A stretch of DNA of 9,029 bases from DAOVRL01 sp964459805 (GTDB taxonomy: Bacteria; Planctomycetota; Phycisphaerae; Sedimentisphaerales; Anaerobacaceae), in assembly GCA_964459805.1 (NCBI GenBank), contig CAYWOD010000149.1:1-9029 (forward strand). The letters run 5' to 3'. The notes below the pieces were generated by a model, which worked only from the letters and a program-made list of their open reading frames with translations, had not been told where the DNA came from and did no database searches. The number at the start of each line of letters is the position of its first letter. Within the stretch, counting starts at the first letter, position 1. The position numbers and the translations under genes were made by a program. Of the stretch, positions 1-5,784 are shown in pieces.

Positions 1-38
1 GCTCAGGACATGGCGAGGGCTAATCGGGGGGATTGTGC

Positions 39-68
39 TGTGCAAGGGGGGACAGAAGTGATAATATG
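39..68 (+). repeat. Copy 1 of G-tract promoter-like repeat
   Basis: TGTGCAAGGGGGG is followed after a few bases by an AT-rich box (GATAATAT). The same 13-bp core recurs at 313, with similar bases after it when a one-base gap is allowed. Read as a promoter, TGTGCA (39-44) and TAATAT (62-67) are 17 bp apart. There is no clear gene directly downstream, so this copy may be a relic or may belong to a duplicated leader. Confidence 0.45.
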
Positions 69-132
69 TTCAAACTGGCTGATGGTCAGTTTGAGAATGC
101 AAAAATCAAAGTGCAAAGTGCAAAATTGCGGA

Positions 133-151
133 ATCCCGACGTTGTCGGGAT
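133..151. repeat. Perfect 8-bp hairpin (ATCCCGAC/GTCGGGAT)
   Basis: ATCCCGAC (133-140) and GTCGGGAT (144-151) flank a GTT loop. The CCCGAC/GTCGGG core is shared with the terminator-like hairpin at 248-267, so the two may be related repeats. No T-tract follows, so this is not a terminator on the plus strand. Confidence 0.6.
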
Positions 152-213
152 GTTCGACTTCGATATTTATGATTCATTTCTGAATTGGGCGAGCGTTTTT
201 GTGCGGTGGGGGA

Positions 214-232
214 CCCACGGCAGTGCCGTGGG
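214..232. repeat. REP-like palindrome CCCACGGC-AGT-GCCGTGGG
   Basis: This is a perfect 8-bp stem with a 3-nt loop, flanked by GGA on the left and CTAAA on the right. It resembles the REP-type palindromes mobilised by IS200-like REP-associated tyrosine transposases (RAYTs). No such transposase is in the window, so that link is an inference from form alone. Confidence 0.5.
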
Positions 233-247
233 CTAAATGATTGGGAT

Positions 248-278
248 GCCCCGACATGGGTCGGGGCGGTTGTTTTTA
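248..278 (+). terminator. Rho-independent terminator-like hairpin
   Basis: GCCCCGAC (248-255) pairs perfectly with GTCGGGGC (260-267) around an ATGG loop. GGTTGTTTTTA follows, giving a T-rich tail a few bases after the stem. It would end transcription entering from the left before the M16 promoter. The gap between stem and T-run is slightly long, so efficiency is uncertain. Confidence 0.5.
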
Positions 279-312
279 TTGGGGGGGCGCGGAGGACAGG
301 GGTAAATAGGGG

Positions 313-340
313 TGTGCAAGGGGGGCGGAAATGGTAGTAT
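313..340 (+). promoter_or_regulatory. Candidate promoter of the M16 gene pair (repeat copy 2)
   Basis: TGTGCA (313-318) and TAGTAT (335-340) are spaced by 16 bp. The -10 box matches 4 of 6 consensus bases and the -35 box 3 of 6. The expected start near 347 gives a leader of about 24 nt before the ATG at 371. The TGTGCAAGGGGGG core is repeated at 39-51, which suggests a recurring promoter element in this genome rather than chance. Confidence 0.45.
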
Positions 341-370
341 GGTCGGAAAAATTGTTGGGGAATAGTGTTA

Positions 371-1603
371 ATGGCTGAAAGATTTGATAAGCATGTCTTA
401 GAGAACGGGATGGTTGTTCTTGGCGAGCCGATGGAGTCGGTTGAGTCGGTGGCGTTTTTATTTGTGCTGCCGGCCGGTGCGGCTTTGCTGCCGGAGGGCT
501 GCTGCGGGGCGGGAAGTGTTATCGGCGACTGGATTTTCAGGGGCGCGGGCGAGAGAAGCAGCCGGGAGCTTGGCGATGCGCTGGATGGGTTAGGGCTGCA
601 TCGGGCCGGGTCGGTCGGCAGCGCACATATAGCCGTGGGAGCGGCGCTGGAGGCGAGCAACCTAAGTGACGCGCTGGATTTGTATGCGGATATAATACTG
701 CGGCCGAGCTTACAGGAAGATCAGTTCGAGTTGGCAAGGCAATTGGCAGTCGATGGGGTGCATTCTCTGGATGACGACCCCCGGCAGAAGGTCATGATAA
801 AGCTGCGGGAGCAATTCTATCCGCATCCTCTCGGACGGAGCAGCGTAGGGGAGATCGATGATCTGGAGTCTTTGACGGCTGAGAGGACCGGGCAGATTGT
901 AAAGGACAATTTCAACGTTTCCCGGACGGTTTTTACCGTTGCGGGCAAATACGATTTTGATAGCGTGTGCCCCCAATTGGAGGGTCTGTTTGCAGGCGAA
1001 GAGCAAAAGCCCCTCGAAGAGGTCCGATTAGGTTCCAGAGCGGGCAAATATACGCACATAGAAGATGACAGCGCCCAGGTGCACATCGGGCTGATGACCG
1101 ATACTGTCAAGCTGACGGACGAAGATTACTACAATGTTAGAGTTGCGGTGTCGGTTCTATCGGGCGGGATGAGCGCCAGGTTGTTTACGGAGGTGCGGGA
1201 GAAGCGCGGTTTGTGTTATGCGATCGGGGCGAGCTATCACGGTCTGAAGGATGCCGCGGGGGTAATGTGCTATGCGGGGACAACGCCTGATAAGGCCCAG
1301 GAGACGCTCGATGTGATAGTGGGCGAGTTCAATCGGCTTGCCGATGGGATCAGCGCCGAAGAGATTGCGCGGGCGAAGGTCGGGTTGAAGAGTGCGCTGA
1401 TACTGCAGAGCGAATCGTCGAGCAGCCGGGCCGGGGCGATCGGAGGTGATTACTATATTTTGGGCCGAGTTAGGAGTCTGGATGAGATCAAAGAGGCAAT
1501 AGAGGTAACAAGCGTTGACTCTGTTGTTGGATTTCTGGGGGATAACAGGTTCGAGGACTTTACGGTTGTGACAATCGGCCCGAAACAAGTTACTGTTAAG
1601 TAG
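371..1603 (+). CDS. M16B peptidase-like protein, non-catalytic (R/Y-motif) subunit
   Basis: This 410-residue protein of the M16 (insulinase/processing peptidase) superfamily has the usual M16B length and two-half layout. The N-terminal half begins with the family-typical FDKHVLENGMVVLGEP. Where an active enzyme has HxxEH it has S49-V-I-G52-D53, and the downstream Glu ligand is also missing, so it should not bind zinc. The C-terminal half keeps GGMSARLFTEVREKRGLCY, with R279 and Y283 as the substrate-binding R/Y pair. The downstream neighbour, 8 bp away, has the opposite set of motifs, so the two probably form one heteromeric peptidase. I chose the ATG at 371, with GGGGA about ten bases upstream; an in-frame GTG at 365 would add two residues. 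No signal peptide is visible, so a cytoplasmic site is likely. The peptide substrate is unknown. Confidence 0.88.
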   Translation: MAERFDKHVLENGMVVLGEPMESVESVAFLFVLPAGAALLPEGCCGAGSVIGDWIFRGAGERSSRELGDALDGLGLHRAGSVGSAHIAVGAALEASNLSDALDLYADIILRPSLQEDQFELARQLAVDGVHSLDDDPRQKVMIKLREQFYPHPLGRSSVGEIDDLESLTAERTGQIVKDNFNVSRTVFTVAGKYDFDSVCPQLEGLFAGEEQKPLEEVRLGSRAGKYTHIEDDSAQVHIGLMTDTVKLTDEDYYNVRVAVSVLSGGMSARLFTEVREKRGLCYAIGASYHGLKDAAGVMCYAGTTPDKAQETLDVIVGEFNRLADGISAEEIARAKVGLKSALILQSESSSSRAGAIGGDYYILGRVRSLDEIKEAIEVTSVDSVVGFLGDNRFEDFTVVTIGPKQVTVK

Positions 1604-1611
1604 AGCAAAGT

Positions 1612-2838
1612 ATGGAATTCAAGAAGAAGACTTTAGAGAACGGGTTGTATTTGATTGGCGAGGTGAACAAGTCCGCCAAGTCGGTGGCGGTGGGTTTCTT
1701 TGTCAAGACGGGCGCCCGGGATGAGACCGAACAGATAAACGGCGTTTCGCATTACCTCGAACACATGCTGTTCAAAGGTACCGAGCGGCTCAGTGCGCTT
1801 GAGGTTAATGAAGCGTTCGACCGGACGGGCGCACAATTCAACGCGTTTACGAGCGAGGAAAACACGGTTTTTTATGCCGCCGTGCTTCCGGAGTATTTAG
1901 CTGAGGTGACGGGGCTCTGGATTGAGCTGATGAGGCCGGCCCTTCGGGATGAGGATTTCGATATTGAAAAGAATGTTATCAAGGAAGAAATCGCGATGTA
2001 CAAGGATATGCCGAGCTTCGATGTGATGGACAGGTGCAGGTCTCTGCATTTCGACGGGCATCCGTGCGGGCACAGCGTTCTCGGCAGCGGCCAGAGCATA
2101 GATAATCTGACAGCCAAGCAGATGCGGGATTACTTTGGCAGGCGGTACGCGCCCAACAATATGGTGTTAGCCTGTGCGGGTAATTTCGATTGGGAGCAGA
2201 TATGCGAGATTGCCGAAGAGCCGTGCAGCAAGTGGCAAGAGCAGGCCGCCGACAGGGAGCTGGAGGACTACGGGGGGAGCAAAAAGAAGGAACGAGTTGA
2301 AAAGGCAAATCTGGCCCGCGAGCATATATGCCTGATGAGCGGTGGTGTGTCGGCTCGGGACGAGCGGAGGTTCGCCGCATCGCTCCTGGCCGCCATCATT
2401 GGCGATGACGTTGGGTCGCGGTTTTTTTGGGAGCTGGTTGACAAGGCCCTTGCGGAAGCGGCGGCGATGCAGTTTGCTGCGATGGACGGGACGGGGGTGT
2501 TTTGCAGTTATATTCGCTGCGGCAGCGAGAACGTTTCAGAGGTTCTGGCCATCGTCAAGGGCGTATTCGAGAGTGTTGCCGCGAACGGTGTGAGCGAAGA
2601 TGAATTGAGAAAGGCCAAGAATAAGATATTGAGTGCACTGGTGATCAAGAACGAGCTGCCTATGGGCCGGCTGGTTGATCTGGGTTTTAACTGGACGTAT
2701 CTGGAGCAGTATCGCACGATAGAAGATGATATTGAGGCGATTAAAGCCGTTAGTGTCGATGACGTTCACTCTGTGGTTGAGCGGTTCAATCCGGGTGAAT
2801 TTACGCAATTCTCTATAGGGCCGGGACAGTCGGGTTGA
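1612..2838 (+). CDS. M16B zinc metallopeptidase, catalytic (HxxEH) subunit
   Basis: This 408-residue M16B protease carries the inverted zinc motif H47-Y-L-E50-H51 in NGVSHYLEHMLFKGT. About 75 residues later EKNVIKEEI supplies the third ligand, probably E126, and the general base is E50. The flanking stretch GAQFNAFTSEENTVFYAAV (about 74-92) is also typical of the family. The C-terminal half has lost the R/Y motif: the equivalent of REKRGLCY in the neighbour reads VDKALAEAA, with Ala at 279 and 283. Catalysis and substrate binding are therefore split over two adjacent genes. This matches the architecture known for the Sphingomonas Sph2681/Sph2682 pair and, more distantly, for mitochondrial processing peptidase. 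The 8-bp gap to the upstream stop suggests translational coupling; only a weak Shine-Dalgarno is visible. No export signal is seen. Confidence 0.92.
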   Translation: MEFKKKTLENGLYLIGEVNKSAKSVAVGFFVKTGARDETEQINGVSHYLEHMLFKGTERLSALEVNEAFDRTGAQFNAFTSEENTVFYAAVLPEYLAEVTGLWIELMRPALRDEDFDIEKNVIKEEIAMYKDMPSFDVMDRCRSLHFDGHPCGHSVLGSGQSIDNLTAKQMRDYFGRRYAPNNMVLACAGNFDWEQICEIAEEPCSKWQEQAADRELEDYGGSKKKERVEKANLAREHICLMSGGVSARDERRFAASLLAAIIGDDVGSRFFWELVDKALAEAAAMQFAAMDGTGVFCSYIRCGSENVSEVLAIVKGVFESVAANGVSEDELRKAKNKILSALVIKNELPMGRLVDLGFNWTYLEQYRTIEDDIEAIKAVSVDDVHSVVERFNPGEFTQFSIGPGQSG

Positions 2839-2878
2839 GGAGCGGATTCGGAGACGCACAATAATAACGTCGAATGCG

Positions 2879-2884
2879 AAAGGA
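2879..2884 (+). promoter_or_regulatory. Ribosome binding site of the sulfatase gene
   Basis: AAAGGA ends 8 nt before the ATG at 2893, an ideal spacing that fixes this start. The 54-bp gap after the M16 gene has no terminator-like hairpin, so read-through from the M16 operon is possible. Confidence 0.6.
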
Positions 2885-2892
2885 CAAAGAGT

Positions 2893-4692
2893 ATGAGTAG
2901 TCAAATGAGAAGCGAATTTTACGAAGGACGCGGGCAAGGGCTGAATCGCCGGAGTTTTCTCAGGAAGGCCGGTCTTGCGACGGTGTCTGCGAACGTATTG
3001 GCGATATTGCCGGGCTGTGCGTCTGCGGGGGGAAGGTCAAGAGCGCCAAGGCAGCGGCCGAATGTGGTTCTGGTAATAACCGACGACCAGGGTTACGGCG
3101 ACCTTCGCTGTCACGGCAACGAGGTGATTGTGACGCCTAATCTGGATGAGATGTACTCTCAGAGCGTTCGGCTGACTAATTTTCACGTTGATCCGACTTG
3201 TTCGCCGACTCGTTCGGCGTTGATGACCGGGCACTATTCGACCCGGACGGGCGTGTGGCATACGATTATGGGCCGGTCGCTGTTGGGCGCGCATGAAACG
3301 ACGGTGGCCGATGTATTCTCTGGGAGCGGATACGCCACCGCAGTCTTCGGCAAGTGGCACCTTGGCGACAATTATCCGTACCGGCCGCAGGACCGGGGCT
3401 TCGGCGAGGTGCTAATCCACGGCGGGGGCGGGGTCGGGCAGGGGCCCGATTACTGGGGCAACGACTACTTCGACGATACGTACTTCCACAACTCCAGGGA
3501 GGAGAAGTTCGAGGGTTATTGCACCGATATTTGGTTCGACGGGGCCTTGAATTTCATCGAGGCCAACAAGGACCGGCCGTTCTTTTGCTATGTTCCGACC
3601 AACGCCCCGCACGGTCCGTATAATGTGGCTGAAAAATACAGCAAGCCGTACAGGGATAAGGGCGTAAATCCCAGCCAGGCCGCTTTCTACGGGATGGTTA
3701 CGAATATCGATGAGAATATGGGTCGGCTGATGCGCAGACTCAAAGAGCTGGGGCTGGAGGAGAATACGATTCTGATCTTTATGACCGACAACGGGACATC
3801 GGGCGGTGACGCCGGGGGGATGCGGGGCAAAAAGGGCTCGGAGTACGAGGGCGGCCACCGCGTGCCGTTCTTTGTCCGCTGGCCCGCCGGCGGGCTGAAA
3901 GGGCCCGGCGATATCGATACGCTTTCGGCACACGTTGACGTGCTGCCGACGCTGATAGAGTTGTGCGGACTAAAGCGGCCGCGGGGCGTAGAGTTCGACG
4001 GCGCCAGTCTCGCTCCGCTGCTCAAGGGTAAGGCGAAGCGCTGGCCCGAGCGCACGCTATTGGTTCACTCCCAGCGGATCGAGCACCCCCAGAAGTGGCG
4101 CAAGAGCGCGGTTATGACGCAGCGGTGGCGGCTGATAAACGGCAAGGAGCTTTACGACATTCAGGCCGACCCCGCCCAGAAGAACAATATCGCCGATGCG
4201 AATCCGAAGGTCGCAGAGAAACTGCGCAGCGCCTACGAGAATTGGTGGACTGATCTTTCCGAGCAATTCGATAAATACTGCAAGATTATTATCGGTTCGG
4301 ATAAACACAATCCCACGCGGCTGATGTCGCACGACTGGCACGGGGCGAACCCGGCGTGGAGCCAGGGGGCGGTGCGTGGCGGCAGCAAGGCGAACGGCTT
4401 CTGGGCGATTGAGGTCGAGCGCGACGGCGAGTATGAGATTGCCCTGCGGCGATGGCCCATTGAAGTGGATAAGCCCATCAACGCGGCTATTAACGGCGGC
4501 AAGGCCATCACCGCCACCAAGGCCAGGCTCACAATTGCTGATGTTGACCAAACCAGGCCGGTTGCCAAGGGTGCGAAGGAAGTGAAGTTCCGGATGAAGC
4601 TCAAGACGGGCAAAACGAGATTGCAGACCTGGTTTATCGACGACAAAGGTGATTCTCGCGGGGCCTATTATGCCTACGTGAGGCGGTTGTAG
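2893..4692 (+). CDS. Tat-exported sulfatase (FGly type, family S1), probable lipoprotein
   Basis: The 599-residue protein should hydrolyse sulfate esters, probably of a sulfated polysaccharide or glycan. The N-terminus has a twin-arginine motif (LNRR-SFLRKAG, R19-R20), a hydrophobic stretch, and a lipobox-like L-P-G-C42, pointing to export in folded form and possible lipid anchoring. The alkaline-phosphatase-fold domain starts near residue 56 (PNVVLVITDDQGYGD); D64/D65 are metal ligands. C103-S-P-T-R107 is the sulfatase signature whose Cys is converted to formylglycine. GKWHLG (153-158), H240 and the TDNG metal motif (D299-N300) follow. The core ends around 455. A further region to 599 looks beta-rich (WAIEVERDGEYEIALRRW near 504) and is longer than a minimal arylsulfatase needs. 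Cys-type sulfatases need a maturase (anSME or FGE), not present here. No polysaccharide-utilisation genes adjoin it, and the substrate cannot be read from sequence. Confidence 0.93.
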   Translation: MSSQMRSEFYEGRGQGLNRRSFLRKAGLATVSANVLAILPGCASAGGRSRAPRQRPNVVLVITDDQGYGDLRCHGNEVIVTPNLDEMYSQSVRLTNFHVDPTCSPTRSALMTGHYSTRTGVWHTIMGRSLLGAHETTVADVFSGSGYATAVFGKWHLGDNYPYRPQDRGFGEVLIHGGGGVGQGPDYWGNDYFDDTYFHNSREEKFEGYCTDIWFDGALNFIEANKDRPFFCYVPTNAPHGPYNVAEKYSKPYRDKGVNPSQAAFYGMVTNIDENMGRLMRRLKELGLEENTILIFMTDNGTSGGDAGGMRGKKGSEYEGGHRVPFFVRWPAGGLKGPGDIDTLSAHVDVLPTLIELCGLKRPRGVEFDGASLAPLLKGKAKRWPERTLLVHSQRIEHPQKWRKSAVMTQRWRLINGKELYDIQADPAQKNNIADANPKVAEKLRSAYENWWTDLSEQFDKYCKIIIGSDKHNPTRLMSHDWHGANPAWSQGAVRGGSKANGFWAIEVERDGEYEIALRRWPIEVDKPINAAINGGKAITATKARLTIADVDQTRPVAKGAKEVKFRMKLKTGKTRLQTWFIDDKGDSRGAYYAYVRRL

Positions 4693-4717
4693 TACTCTGT
4701 CAAGATTGAAACTGTCG

Positions 4718-4898
4718 ATGTCATTGCGAGGACTGAAAGGCCGAAGCGAGCTCCGGAGTTCGAGCGGTTTGAGATTGCCGCGGCGCCCAAGGGGCCTCCT
4801 AAGAAAATAGCCGGCTCTTGCAGTCTGAGGATTGATCCCCGCCAAAGACATGCGGGGACAAGGATTGTCGCAGTCGCTGTGCTGCCTGGCAATGACAT
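4718..4898. repeat. Dispersed MITE-like repeat with terminal inverted repeats
   Basis: ATGTCATTGCGAGG (4718-4731) is repeated inverted as CCTGGCAATGACAT (4885-4898), matching at 13 of 14 positions. The 181-bp element has an internal 7-bp hairpin (TCCCCGC 4836-4842 / GCGGGGA 4852-4858) and no plausible gene. TCATTGCGAG...GCAATGA ends are familiar from small dispersed intergenic repeats in many environmental bacterial genomes; that comparison is from general knowledge, not a search. No clear target-site duplication is visible. It lies between the sulfatase stop and the next promoter and may also supply transcript-end structure. Confidence 0.65.
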
Positions 4899-4906
4899 AA
4901 TTGGTC

Positions 4907-4935
4907 TTGACTAATCTCGGTCGTTTTGTTAGACT
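4907..4935 (+). promoter_or_regulatory. Sigma70-like promoter of the basic-protein gene
   Basis: TTGACT (4907-4912; 5 of 6 consensus) and TAGACT (4930-4935; 4 of 6) are separated by exactly 17 bp. The expected start near 4942 gives a leader of about 20 nt with a strong Shine-Dalgarno. It begins 9 bp after the end of the inverted-repeat element. Confidence 0.65.
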
Positions 4936-4962
4936 AAAGGGGTAGAAAAGGAGAATGTGGTG

Positions 4963-5448
4963 ATGGGTAAGGCCGGTCGAAAGAAGAAACGTGATGCGGA
5001 TGTGCTTCGTGCTGGGGATATAGTACCTCCGTACGGCAAGAAGGCCGGCCAAAAGGCAAGCTCGCGGAAAACTAAAGCGGACCGGAAAAAGACGCCGGCG
5101 TCTCAGAAGAAGCGCAAGGTCTCTTCCAAAGATGTGAAATCACCGGTTTCCGTGAAGAAGCCGGCCAAGCGTAAGGCGGCTAAATCGCCAAAGGCCGGGC
5201 AGCAGGCCGGCGAAATACCGAAGTTTGATCTGGGCGAACAGATTCTGGCCGAGCAGCGGAAGATCACCGCCGTAAGAAGAAAGGGCCCGGGCAGGAAAGG
5301 CAAGGTTTCGGTCAAGGAGCCGGAAGTTGAGTCAATCGGGCCCGCTGCGCGGACGGCGCCGGAGTTGTCCGAGCATGAACAGGTCATTGCGGAGATTGTG
5401 GCGAGGGATATCGAGAGGCTGTGCGAGGGTGATGCTTCGAACATATAG
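4963..5448 (+). CDS. Lys-rich basic protein with histone-H1-like middle region, unknown function
   Basis: This is a 161-residue protein that I cannot assign to a named family. Residues 1-10 are MGKAGRKKKR. DVLRAGDIVPPYGKKAG (13-29) looks like a short conserved-type segment. Residues 30-80 are a low-complexity Lys/Ala/Ser/Pro tract (KKPAKRKAAKSPKAG) like histone H1 tails or other nucleic-acid-binding tails. IPKFDLGEQILAEQRKITAVRRKGPGRKGK (85-114) looks like an amphipathic helix followed by a basic patch. ELSEHEQVIAEIVARDIERLC (134-154) is a predicted acidic helix. There is no signal peptide or membrane segment. AGGAG (4949-4953) lies 9 nt before the ATG at 4963; in-frame GTG codons at 4957 and 4960 are alternatives. 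Its own promoter and ordered end blocks support a real gene. Nucleic-acid or ribosome association is a guess from charge alone. Confidence 0.75.
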   Translation: MGKAGRKKKRDADVLRAGDIVPPYGKKAGQKASSRKTKADRKKTPASQKKRKVSSKDVKSPVSVKKPAKRKAAKSPKAGQQAGEIPKFDLGEQILAEQRKITAVRRKGPGRKGKVSVKEPEVESIGPAARTAPELSEHEQVIAEIVARDIERLCEGDASNI

Positions 5449-5554
5449 ATGCTGTCCGAGGTTGAAAGCCTATTCATATCCCCTTAACTGAGATGTTGGC
5501 AGAATGTAGTTGGTGCTGGATTTGTGAAAAAGAAGGCAATTTGCGGGTTATCTG

Positions 5555-5583
5555 TTGCAATGTTGGCCGGCGGAATGTAGATT
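5555..5583 (+). promoter_or_regulatory. Candidate promoter of tRNA-Ser
   Basis: TTGCAA (5555-5560) and TAGATT (5578-5583) are 17 bp apart, each matching 4 of 6 consensus bases. The predicted start near 5590 leaves a 5' leader of only about 8 nt before the tRNA. An imperfect copy of the surrounding bases (ATGTTGGC...GAATGTAG) lies about 70 bp upstream at 5493-5509. Confidence 0.4.
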
Positions 5584-5598
5584 GTTGTGAGATTGCTC

Positions 5599-5689
5599 GG
5601 AGAGGTGGCCGAGCGGCTTAAGGCAACGGTTTGCTAAACCGTCGTAGGGGTTTACACCTCTACCGGGGGTTCGAATCCCCCCCTCTCCG
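5599..5689 (+). tRNA. tRNA-Ser (anticodon GCU)
   Basis: This class II tRNA of 91 nt folds fully. The acceptor stem is GGAGAGG (5599-5605) with CCTCTCC (5682-5688), and the discriminator is G5689. The anticodon stem ACGGT (5626-5630)/ACCGT (5638-5642) holds loop TTGCTAA, placing GCT at 5633-5635. A long variable arm (about 5643-5663) is diagnostic of Ser/Leu. The T-arm GGGGG (5665-5669)/CCCCC (5677-5681) holds TTCGAAT. It reads AGC and AGU codons. The 3' CCA is not encoded, so a CCA-adding enzyme is required. A 6-bp hairpin (TGTCAC 5697-5702 / GTGACA 5706-5711) follows immediately but has no T-run. Confidence 0.97.
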
Positions 5690-5784
5690 TTTCTTGTGTC
5701 ACGTGGTGACAAAGACTCCATTTCATCGCTTAACTGTCCACCCGAAGGACCCCGTCCTCTTTGTTATGTAATGCTTAAGCAGGA

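Larger units (their letters stand above)
1..364. other. Non-coding, hairpin-rich intergenic region
   Basis: I see no convincing gene here. One possible open frame (33-236) has a GTG start and runs straight through two perfect hairpins, so I do not accept it. The first bases read in one frame as S-G-H-G-E-G-stop (taa at 21-23) and could be the tail of a gene cut by the window edge, but this is too short to support. The region contains a 7-bp hairpin (71-77/87-93, CAAACTG/CAGTTTG), a short direct repeat of AAAGTGC near 108-121, three further perfect 8-bp hairpins, and two copies of a G-tract motif, listed separately. Confidence 0.6.

Noticed and set aside
33..236. 67-residue open frame on the plus strand
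   Set aside because: It has a GTG start without a good Shine-Dalgarno, covers two perfect hairpins and a repeated promoter-like motif, and shows no recognisable protein features.
4057..5052. 331-residue open frame on the minus strand
   Set aside because: It is antisense to the end of the sulfatase, the repeat and the basic-protein gene. It has no domain-like pattern, and the plus-strand genes are unambiguous.
5746..5758. AGGAC-CCC-GTCCT hairpin considered as a terminator for tRNA-Ser or E2
   Set aside because: The stem is only 5 bp, with a weak CTTTGTT tail on the plus strand and no T-run on the minus strand.
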